Shown piece by piece: positions 1-6,056 of a DNA stretch of 8,278 bases. The DNA lies in assembly GCA_004376485.1 (NCBI GenBank), contig SOJT01000087.1:1-8278 (forward strand). The letters run 5' to 3'. Both the position numbers and the translations under genes were made by a program. How positions within the stretch are numbered: position 1 is the first letter of the stretch; each line of letters begins with the position of its first letter. The DNA is from Candidatus Aerophobota bacterium (GTDB lineage Bacteria; Aerophobota; Aerophobia; Aerophobales; AE-B3A). The notes under the pieces were generated by a model that was not told where the DNA came from, made no database searches, and saw only the letters and a program-made list of their open reading frames with translations.

Positions 1-510
1 TCCTTCTTTGGACAATTCGGCACCACGGGTAAAGGCTATGTGGTAGGAGAACTTGAGGACACAATATCAAAGATACTGGGTCTTGATCAAGTGTGGACGA
101 TCGCCTTAGTAGGAGCAGGAAAGTTGGGTATGGCTCTATTGGAGTATTCTGGTTTCAAAGAAAGTGGCTTTCATATAAGAATAGCTTTCGATGTAGATCA
201 GAGCAAAATTGGAAAGAAACTCGTAGGGGTACCTGTCTACCATCCCTACCAAATGCCCAAGAAGATCAGGCAGCAGAAAATCAACATGGGCTTAATAGCC
301 GTACCAGCCGAGGCAGCTCAGGAGTCAGCAGATCTCCTCATCATAAGTGGAATAAGAGCAATACTCAACTTTGCCTCAGCTACACTGATAGTACCTTCCT
401 ACGTTAAGCTCATGCAGGTGGACCTTACCTCTCAACTTGAAATTATGGCGTACTTTCTTTCTCATACAGGGGAAGAGAAGATTCTGACGAAAAGACCAAA
501 ATGGAGATAG
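1..510 (+). CDS. rex: Redox-sensing transcriptional repressor Rex, 5'-truncated by window edge
   Basis: This is the C-terminal part of Rex, the cytoplasmic repressor that binds DNA when NADH/NAD+ is low and releases it when NADH binds. The reading frame is open from base 1, giving 169 residues. Rex proteins are usually about 210 residues, so roughly 40 residues of the N-terminal winged helix are missing. Visible family features are FFGQFGTTGKGY at the start, the Rossmann motif GAGKLG (112-129), the segment AVPAEAAQESADLL, then ILNFAS and VDLTSQLEIMAYFL, which includes the C-terminal domain-swapped helix. An internal GTG at base 40 is not the start, because Rex homology continues upstream of it. 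The next gene follows after 10 bases, so rex appears to lead, or lie inside, the operon that ends with the hydrogenase. Hydrogenase and fermentation genes are known Rex targets in other anaerobes. I did not find a clear Rex operator in the window, but the likely promoter lies upstream of it. Confidence 0.93.
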   Translation, partial: SFFGQFGTTGKGYVVGELEDTISKILGLDQVWTIALVGAGKLGMALLEYSGFKESGFHIRIAFDVDQSKIGKKLVGVPVYHPYQMPKKIRQQKINMGLIAVPAEAAQESADLLIISGIRAILNFASATLIVPSYVKLMQVDLTSQLEIMAYFLSHTGEEKILTKRPKWR

Positions 511-520
511 GTGAAACAAG

Positions 521-913
521 ATGGCACATAAAATCCTCATTGTAGATGATGATCGAGATTTTGTGGAAATTAGTAGAGCTACCCTCGAGAGCAAGGGGTA
601 TCAGGTAGTGGCTGCCTATGATGGGAAAGAGGGATTGGAAAAGGCTCTCAAGGAAGATCCGGATCTCATTGTGCTCGATGTGATGATGGCTACCCAGACT
701 GAGGGTCTGGAGGTAGCTCGTCAGATGCGAGAACACAAGAGTCTCAAGAAGACTCCCATTCTGATGGTGACAGCCATTAGAGAAAGGATGGATATCTCAT
801 CGAAGATAGGGCCGGATAAGAATTGGCTGCCGGTCACCGAGTTCATCGAAAAACCCTTTCCGCCACACAAGCTCCTGAAGAAGATTGACCAGCTTCTCAG
901 TAGGAAGAAATAG
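521..913 (+). CDS. Receiver-only response regulator (CheY-like)
   Basis: A 130-residue cytoplasmic protein consisting of a single receiver domain. Acidic residues D9-D11 begin the Mg2+ site, D53 in VLDVMM is the expected phospho-acceptor, and T84 and K111 (in EKP) are the conserved switch residues. The chain ends about 15 residues after KP, so there is no DNA-binding or enzymatic output domain. AGGTGA upstream of the ATG at 521 is a good ribosome binding site, 10 bases after the rex stop. The gene sits immediately before a histidine kinase, its likely phosphodonor. It resembles the second receiver at 2912-3328, sharing KILIVDDD, FVE, AAYD, LDVMM and an insertion before the conserved Lys. Being output-less, it probably acts in a phosphorelay or by protein contact. 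What it contacts cannot be read from the sequence. Confidence 0.92.
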   Translation: MAHKILIVDDDRDFVEISRATLESKGYQVVAAYDGKEGLEKALKEDPDLIVLDVMMATQTEGLEVARQMREHKSLKKTPILMVTAIRERMDISSKIGPDKNWLPVTEFIEKPFPPHKLLKKIDQLLSRKK

Positions 914-924
914 GGAGTTCACTC

Positions 925-2865
925 ATGCATCGCCTTACTTTCCAGCAAAGAATATTCCTATATTTTACTCTTACCATTGTGGTTTTGGGCGTGTTAGTTA
1001 CGTTTCTAGGTACGTATCTTATCTCAAAGAGGGTACTTAGCGAGGCTCAGACTCGTATAACTCTAAACCTTCAGACGGCTGATTTTGTCTACGTAAATCA
1101 TATGCAGACCATCTTCATGGCCTTGAGTCTCATGGCTGATAAGGAAAGGGTGATCCGTGCTCTCCAACTGACCGAGGATCTCAGCAGAGTGCAAACGTTC
1201 CTGGAGCAAAAGAGAACGGATTTGGAATTAGACTTTCTCACTCTGTGTGACGCAAGTGGTAGAGTGCTTCTCCGCACTCGCCCTCCCTATCTTGCCGGAG
1301 ATAACTGCTTGTCTTATCCTCTCATCCAAAAAGCTCTTCAGGGCGAAGGCGCAGCAGGTACGGTAATTCTTCTTCAGGAAATGCTTCAGGGGGAAGGCGA
1401 GGGCCTAGCATCCCAAGGACATGTACGTTTCGTTCCTACCCCGAGGGCAAAACCGAAACCCGAGAGGGAAGAGAGCTCTGGTATGTGCATCATGGCCGCA
1501 GTGCCGGTCGTAGATCCTTACGATGGACGGGTTAGGGGAGTCCTTTATGGTGGCAACCTGCTAAATCGGAATTATGCTTTAGTAGATTACGTCAGGGATA
1601 TGATCTTTGAAGAAAGGGAATACAAGGGCCGGGAGTTCGGCACAGTTACTATCTTTCAATGGGACGTTCGAATATCTACCAACGTACTGCGGGAAGATGG
1701 TACACGGGCAATCGGCACTCGGGTCTCGGAGGAGGTTTACCACCGGGTCCTAGAGAAAAAGGAATCGTGGCTGGAGAGGGCTTTTGTGGTACATGATTGG
1801 TACATATCAGCGTACCAGCCCATTCTTGACCCTGATGGTGATGTCATCGGGATTCTCTACGTCGGAGTCCTGGAAGATAAGTACATGGATATACGTAACG
1901 AGATTCTCGTAAACCTTCTCTTACCGTTAACTATAGGCGTAGTAGTGGTGCTTGCATTCTCCTATCTCCTTGCTCGAGACCTATCAGGTCCGGTCCGAGA
2001 GCTCCTACTCGGAACAGAGAAGGTCGCCTCGGGAGATTTGGACTATCGCATCCGAGGAAAGGTAAAGTACCCCGAAATCGAGCATCTCACCCACAATTTC
2101 AACTCTATGACCCAAGCATTAAAAGAGCGAGAAGATGAACTTCGCAAGGCGAATGAAGACCTCAGGCGAGTAAACCGCAGTTACATAGAGATGCTCGGCT
2201 TTATTTCTCATGAGATGAAAAATGCCTTGGGTAATATGATCATGAGTGCGTACAACCTGAGGGACGGTGTCGTTGGAAAGCTGACGCAAAAACAGAAAAT
2301 CATGGCAGGCTTCTTGGTCCGTAGCTCTGAGCGGCTCCAGGATATGATCAAAAACTATATGGATCTCAGTCGTATTGAGAGAGGTGAACTCGAATCCCGT
2401 AAGCAAATAGTAGATTTTGAGGCCCATATCTTATCCCCGCTACTGGGTGAGATAGAAGGCCAACTCAAATCCAAGGGAATGAGGATCACCACAAATATCC
2501 CTGATCCTTATGAGATAAAAGCCGACCCCGATCTACTAAGAATTGTCATGGAGAACCTGTTGACCAATGCAATCAAATATGGGAAGGATCAGGGCAAAAT
2601 AAGGATAGAGGCAACCGAATCCGATAAAGACTGGCAAATGAGCGTGTGGAATGAGGGTGAGGGAATACCGGCGGACCAATTTGGAAATCTCTTCTCTAGA
2701 TTCACCAGACTAAAGACTGAGAAGTCCAAGAGAGAAAGGGGCAGTGGACTAGGTCTTTTCATCACCAAAGAAATGGTAGAAAGGCAGGGAGGTCACATCT
2801 GGGTAGAATCGAAAGTAGGTCAATGGACAAGATTCTCTTTTGTTTTGCCAAAAGATAAAGGGTAG
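925..2865 (+). CDS. Membrane sensor histidine kinase with Cache_3-Cache_2 type sensor and HAMP
   Basis: A 646-residue membrane kinase. A first membrane helix spans about residues 10-33 and a second about 326-349, flanking an extracytoplasmic sensor of about 290 residues. The sensor matches the Cache_3-Cache_2 pattern: DASGRVLLRT, GVLYGGNLLNRNY, GTVTIFQWDVRISTNV, GTRVSEEVY and WYISAYQPI. A HAMP linker (about 350-400) and a short coiled coil lead to the HisKA domain, with H429 in FISHEMKN as the phosphorylated histidine. The ATPase domain follows: N548 in the N box (LLTNAIKYG), a G1 box written WNEGEGIP (N576 replaces the usual Asp) and a G2 box GSGLGLF. The ATG at 925 follows GGGAG 11 bases after the first receiver. 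The ligand is unknown. Three cysteines (C108, C128, C188) lie in the sensor part. The likely partners are the receivers on either side. Function as a kinase is firm; the signal is not. Confidence 0.93.
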   Translation: MHRLTFQQRIFLYFTLTIVVLGVLVTFLGTYLISKRVLSEAQTRITLNLQTADFVYVNHMQTIFMALSLMADKERVIRALQLTEDLSRVQTFLEQKRTDLELDFLTLCDASGRVLLRTRPPYLAGDNCLSYPLIQKALQGEGAAGTVILLQEMLQGEGEGLASQGHVRFVPTPRAKPKPEREESSGMCIMAAVPVVDPYDGRVRGVLYGGNLLNRNYALVDYVRDMIFEEREYKGREFGTVTIFQWDVRISTNVLREDGTRAIGTRVSEEVYHRVLEKKESWLERAFVVHDWYISAYQPILDPDGDVIGILYVGVLEDKYMDIRNEILVNLLLPLTIGVVVVLAFSYLLARDLSGPVRELLLGTEKVASGDLDYRIRGKVKYPEIEHLTHNFNSMTQALKEREDELRKANEDLRRVNRSYIEMLGFISHEMKNALGNMIMSAYNLRDGVVGKLTQKQKIMAGFLVRSSERLQDMIKNYMDLSRIERGELESRKQIVDFEAHILSPLLGEIEGQLKSKGMRITTNIPDPYEIKADPDLLRIVMENLLTNAIKYGKDQGKIRIEATESDKDWQMSVWNEGEGIPADQFGNLFSRFTRLKTEKSKRERGSGLGLFITKEMVERQGGHIWVESKVGQWTRFSFVLPKDKG

Positions 2866-2897
2866 AAAAATGCATCCAAGAAACTTGGGAAAGACCA

Positions 2898-2914
2898 AGG
2901 AGGTGAGAAGAATG
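2898..2914 (+). promoter_or_regulatory. Strong ribosome binding site deciding the start of the second receiver gene
   Basis: AGGAGGTG lies 6 bases before the ATG at 2912, close to an ideal Shine-Dalgarno sequence and spacing. The frame is also open further upstream, with ATG codons at 2840 (inside the kinase gene) and 2870. Those starts would add non-homologous residues and lack comparable binding sites, so 2912 is preferred. Confidence 0.75.
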
Positions 2915-3328
2915 AAGGAAGAAGCGAAAATCCTTATCGTCGATGATGACCCTGCCTTTGTGGAAGTAGCTACCGCTAGCCTGAGAACTGTGCCCTACAG
3001 GGTCGAAGCTGCCTACGACAAAGAAGAAGGAATGAAAAAGATTAAGAAAAACAAGCCCGATTTAGTTATTCTCGACGTTATGATGGAAAAATTGGATGAT
3101 GGCTTTAGCATGTGCCGTGAGCTTAAACATGATCCTGAGCTTGAACAGATCCCTGTGCTTATGCTCACCGGAATAACCAAAAAAACAGGTCTTAAGTTCT
3201 CTCCTCTGACCGACGGGGAATATCTTCCGGCAGAGGACCTGATGGATAAGCCAATCAAGCCGGCTGATTTGCTAAAGCGGGTAAGAAACCTTCTCAATAA
3301 AGATAAGAAGGAAATGGAAAAACCATAA
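2912..3328 (+). CDS. Receiver-only response regulator (CheY-like), second copy
   Basis: A 138-residue receiver protein starting MKEEAKILIVDDD. D11-D13 form the acidic pocket, D55 in ILDVMM is the phospho-acceptor, T86 is the switch Thr and K113 in DKP is the conserved Lys. After the receiver there is only a short charged tail (NKDKKEMEKP), so no output domain. The gene begins 46 bases after the kinase stop. It is clearly related to the first receiver (521-913), sharing motifs and an extra loop, here containing PLTDGEYLP, between the switch Thr and the Lys. The pair may have arisen by duplication. It sits 60 bases before the hydrogenase genes, so it may carry the kinase signal to a partner linked to hydrogenase expression or activity. 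That role is inferred from position only. Confidence 0.92.
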   Translation: MKEEAKILIVDDDPAFVEVATASLRTVPYRVEAAYDKEEGMKKIKKNKPDLVILDVMMEKLDDGFSMCRELKHDPELEQIPVLMLTGITKKTGLKFSPLTDGEYLPAEDLMDKPIKPADLLKRVRNLLNKDKKEMEKP

Positions 3329-3388
3329 GAAACAATTAATGAAAAAGACCCTGGAAAAAAACAGGGGAGATCTGGAAGGGTTAAGCGA
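3329..3388 (+). other. Short spacer between regulatory and hydrogenase genes, with a small hairpin
   Basis: These 60 purine-rich bases are the largest gap in the operon. CCCTG (3349-3353) and CAGGG (3362-3366) can pair around an 8-base A-rich loop, but no T tract follows, so it is not a convincing intrinsic terminator on the plus strand. GGAAGGG about 8 bases before the ATG at 3389 is the hydB ribosome binding site. I see no good sigma-70 promoter here. Read-through from the upstream genes is the simplest reading. Confidence 0.4.
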
Positions 3389-4417
3389 ATGCAAATAGTC
3401 AAACTACCTAAACAGAATCTGGATAAGTTTATCAAGAGCTTAAGTAAATTTGGTCAGATCTACGCTCCCATAAAGAAAGATGCGAATACCTCTCTGTTTT
3501 CGAAGATCGAAGATTCTTCCCAAATAGATCTTGGCTATAACAGGACACTTCTTCCCCCAAAAAAGTACTTCCTTCCTCCAATCGATACTATGTTTAAATT
3601 CTCAGCCGAGGCGGGTTACGAGGAGATGGAACACGACCTAAACGAGAAATCCATCCTTCTTGGAGTCCACTCCTGTGATATTCACGGTCTAAGAATCCTT
3701 GATTTAGTTTTCTCCGGTAGATACGTCGATAACTACTATTTCACTGGGAGGAAGAATACCTCAATAATTGGAGTCAGCTGCATCCCCGATGATATGTGTT
3801 TCTGCCGCTCGATGGGAACAGATTTCGTCGAGAACGGATTTGATCTGTTCCTCTCGGATATTGACCAATCTTACTTGGTCAGAATTGCCACCAGTTTGGG
3901 AGATGATATGGTGCGAGCCAGTCAATCTTTGTTCAAAGAGGTGGGCAAAGAAGAGATCGAAGAGCATAAGAAGAAGTCCAATGAAATGCAGAAGCACTTC
4001 AAGATAGATCTTGAACTCTACAATCTACCGGAGATACTGGACCTAGAGTACGAGAGCAAGACCTGGGAAGAAATCGGAGAAAAGTGCTTGAGTTGTGGCA
4101 GCTGTTCCATGGTCTGCCCCACCTGTTATTGCTATGATGTCTTTGATGAACTCAGTCTGGACGGCAAGACTGGTGAGCGTAAGAGACGATGGGACTCTTG
4201 CCTCTTCAAAGACTACGCTTTGGTTGCCGGAGGTACGAATTTCAGGAGTGAAAGATCCGCCAGGGTTAAGAATAGATATTTTCATAAACACAGAGGCTTT
4301 GTAGCTCAATACGGAAAGCCAAGCTGCGTTGGGTGCGGGCGGTGTATCCAGTCCTGTCCCGCGAAGATAAATATCGTCGAGGTAATTACTAAGATAAGGA
4401 GCGACGCTTATGTATAA
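3389..4417 (+). CDS. hydB: Sulfhydrogenase-type hydrogenase subunit beta, [4Fe-4S] protein
   Basis: A 342-residue iron-sulfur subunit of the HydB/AsrA family, which relays electrons between the hydrogenase core and the flavin subunit in group 3b NAD(P)-linked hydrogenases. The N-terminal two thirds carry the family signatures GVHSCDIHGL (C96) and CIPDDMCFCRSMG (C131, C137, C139). Two ferredoxin-like cluster motifs follow: CLSCGSCSMVCP (C233, C236, C239, C243) and CVGCGRCIQSCP (C313, C316, C319, C323). Between them is WDSC (C271), which is also familiar in this family. No signal peptide or membrane helix is seen, so it is cytoplasmic. The ATG at 3389 has a good ribosome binding site. Its end overlaps the start of the flavin subunit gene by 8 bases, implying coupled translation. 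AsrA of anaerobic sulfite reductase is the main alternative, but the hydrogenase subunits downstream argue for HydB. Confidence 0.88.
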   Translation: MQIVKLPKQNLDKFIKSLSKFGQIYAPIKKDANTSLFSKIEDSSQIDLGYNRTLLPPKKYFLPPIDTMFKFSAEAGYEEMEHDLNEKSILLGVHSCDIHGLRILDLVFSGRYVDNYYFTGRKNTSIIGVSCIPDDMCFCRSMGTDFVENGFDLFLSDIDQSYLVRIATSLGDDMVRASQSLFKEVGKEEIEEHKKKSNEMQKHFKIDLELYNLPEILDLEYESKTWEEIGEKCLSCGSCSMVCPTCYCYDVFDELSLDGKTGERKRRWDSCLFKDYALVAGGTNFRSERSARVKNRYFHKHRGFVAQYGKPSCVGCGRCIQSCPAKINIVEVITKIRSDAYV

Positions 4418-5267
4418 CGGCAATTGTGCGAGTCACACAGACAATATTTATCAGCCACACTTAGCCAGAATTGTTCGCAGGCTGCCTCAGATTAAGGATC
4501 ATCGACTCTTTCAACTGAGATTCGAAGATTCTGAGATAAGGCAGAACTTCAGTTATAGGCCGGGCCAGTTTGTTGAACTAAGTATCATTGGAACGGGGGA
4601 GGCTCCTATCTCCATATCTTCTTCTCCTACGCGTCCAGGAGTTATCGAGTTATGTGTAAGAAGGATCGGTCGGATGACCGAGGCTCTATTTAGGCTCCCT
4701 CTCAATTCTTTGGTAGGTGTGAGAGGGCCGTACGGTAACGGGTTTCCGCTAGAACAAATGCGCGGAAATAACCTTTTGATAGTGGCTGGTGGTCTAGGTA
4801 TGGCTCCCTTAAGATCCCTTCTGTGGTATGCTCTCGACAACCGGTCTCTTTTCAAAGAGGTCATACTCATGTTCGGAGCAAAGGTGGCCGAGGAAATGCT
4901 CTTTAAGTATGAGCTACTGACCCTTCTGGACCGAACAGATATGAGATGTCTTCTCACTGTAGACAAAGACGAAGAGGGAACCTGGCCCGCTCAAGTAGGG
5001 GTAGTAACCAAGCTATTTGATTTGTTTGAAGTTGATCCCAAGATAACCTACGCTGCCGTATGTGGGCCACCCATTATGTATAAGTTCGTCTCAAAAAAGC
5101 TCTTGGAGAAGAAGTTTTCTAAAGATAGAATACTCATGTCTCTTGAGAGGAAAATGAAATGCGGTGTGGGAAAATGTGGTCACTGCATGATTGGCTATAA
5201 ATACACCTGCATCGATGGACCTATATTCACCTACTGGGATGCGATCAATCTTCCAGAGATGATATGA
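4410..5267 (+). CDS. hydG: Sulfhydrogenase-type hydrogenase subunit gamma, FAD/NAD(P)-binding
   Basis: A 285-residue cytoplasmic flavoprotein of the ferredoxin-NADP reductase/PyrK type. It should exchange electrons between NAD(P)H and the Fe-S chain of the hydrogenase. The FAD domain shows RPGQF (50-54) and PISISSSP (66-73), with GPYGNGFP (106-113) at the domain junction. The nucleotide domain begins with AGGLGMAP (126-133) and contains the late CGPPIMYK motif. The C-terminus has the [2Fe-2S] signature C251-x4-C256-x2-C259-x7-C267. Length and domain order are normal for the family. The ATG at 4410 overlaps the hydB stop (ATGTATAA). Anaerobic sulfite reductase subunit B and PyrK share this fold, but placement between hydB and the hydrogenase small subunit fixes the assignment. 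Whether NAD or NADP is preferred cannot be read by eye. Confidence 0.9.
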   Translation: MYNGNCASHTDNIYQPHLARIVRRLPQIKDHRLFQLRFEDSEIRQNFSYRPGQFVELSIIGTGEAPISISSSPTRPGVIELCVRRIGRMTEALFRLPLNSLVGVRGPYGNGFPLEQMRGNNLLIVAGGLGMAPLRSLLWYALDNRSLFKEVILMFGAKVAEEMLFKYELLTLLDRTDMRCLLTVDKDEEGTWPAQVGVVTKLFDLFEVDPKITYAAVCGPPIMYKFVSKKLLEKKFSKDRILMSLERKMKCGVGKCGHCMIGYKYTCIDGPIFTYWDAINLPEMI

Positions 5268-5280
5268 AGGAGCAAATAGC

Positions 5281-6048
5281 ATGAGTAAACCAAAGATAGG
5301 TATATTCGGAATGACTGGATGCGCCGGTGAGCAAATAGTGATCCTCAACTGCGAGGACGAGCTTATGGACATTCTTAAAGTACTGGACATCAGATCATTT
5401 CACACTGCCATGAGCAAAAATGACGAAAAATGTAACCTGGACATAGCCTTTGTGGAAGGAGCACTAGTTCAGCCCGAGGAAGAGATATCTCTAAAGGAAA
5501 TTAGAAAAAGATCAAGGCTCCTTATCGCCCTGGGTACCTGCGCTGTCTGGGGAGGGGTGGCGGCTATGAAAAATGAGGTCTCACGTCAGAGGTTGAAAGA
5601 TATAGTTTACGGCTCTCCGGGACGGATATTTAAGAGCATTCCTGCTCAACCCCTTCATAGTTTCGTAAAGGTTGATTTTTCCATCTCCGGCTGTCCTATA
5701 GAGAAGGAACAATTCCTGCAGGCAGTTGCTTCTCTGGTTCATGGAGACATCCCGGTTCTACCAAAATATGCTGTTTGCACTGAGTGCAAGATAAATGAGA
5801 ATACCTGTCTCTTGCTAGAAAAAAGTGAGCTTTGCCTGGGACCGATAACTGTTGCTGGATGTAATGCACGCTGTGCCAACTGTGGTATACCATGCAGTGG
5901 CTGTCGAGGTCCGGTGGAAGAGGCTAATATCGCCTCTGAGGTAGAAATATTAAAAGAAAAGGGATTTACTTTGGGAGATATCAATAATCAATTGCGTACT
6001 TTTGCGGGACCGGCAGAAGCTATTCAAACACATTTGGCTAAAAGGTGA
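5281..6048 (+). CDS. hydD: [NiFe]-hydrogenase small subunit (delta)
   Basis: A 255-residue small subunit that carries Fe-S clusters from the NiFe site toward HydB and HydG. The proximal-cluster region is unusual: GMTGCAGEQI has C14 but Glu at residue 17, where CxGC is expected. The other proximal ligands are C87 in GTCAVWGG and C138 in SGCPI. Two further [4Fe-4S] clusters are indicated by CTECKINENTC with a following CLGP (C166, C169, C176, C185) and by AGCNARCANCGIPCSGC (C194, C198, C205, C208, with C201 extra). There is no twin-arginine signal, so the enzyme is cytoplasmic. GAAGGAG upstream of the ATG at 5281 is a good ribosome binding site, 13 bases after hydG. The TGA overlaps a GTG of the next frame. 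The CTEC and CRGP sections are typical of group 3 hydrogenases. Confidence 0.92.
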   Translation: MSKPKIGIFGMTGCAGEQIVILNCEDELMDILKVLDIRSFHTAMSKNDEKCNLDIAFVEGALVQPEEEISLKEIRKRSRLLIALGTCAVWGGVAAMKNEVSRQRLKDIVYGSPGRIFKSIPAQPLHSFVKVDFSISGCPIEKEQFLQAVASLVHGDIPVLPKYAVCTECKINENTCLLLEKSELCLGPITVAGCNARCANCGIPCSGCRGPVEEANIASEVEILKEKGFTLGDINNQLRTFAGPAEAIQTHLAKR

Positions 6049-6056
6049 AGAGAATG
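6043..6056 (+). promoter_or_regulatory. Ribosome binding site and alternative starts of hydA
   Basis: AGGTGA (6043-6048) lies 5 bases before the ATG at 6054 and includes the hydD stop TGA. A GTG at 6045 is in the same frame and overlaps that stop, which would add three residues (MKR). The ATG is preferred because the Shine-Dalgarno sequence is correctly spaced for it and overlaps the GTG itself. Confidence 0.6.

Noticed and set aside
3329..3388. Intrinsic terminator between the second receiver and hydB
   Set aside because: The stem is only 5 bp and no T tract follows on the plus strand.
3013..3435. Minus-strand open frame of 140 codons, and a similar one of 137 codons at 4553-4966
   Set aside because: Both lie wholly or mostly opposite well-identified genes (second receiver, hydG), have unlikely composition and match no family I know; they are shadows.
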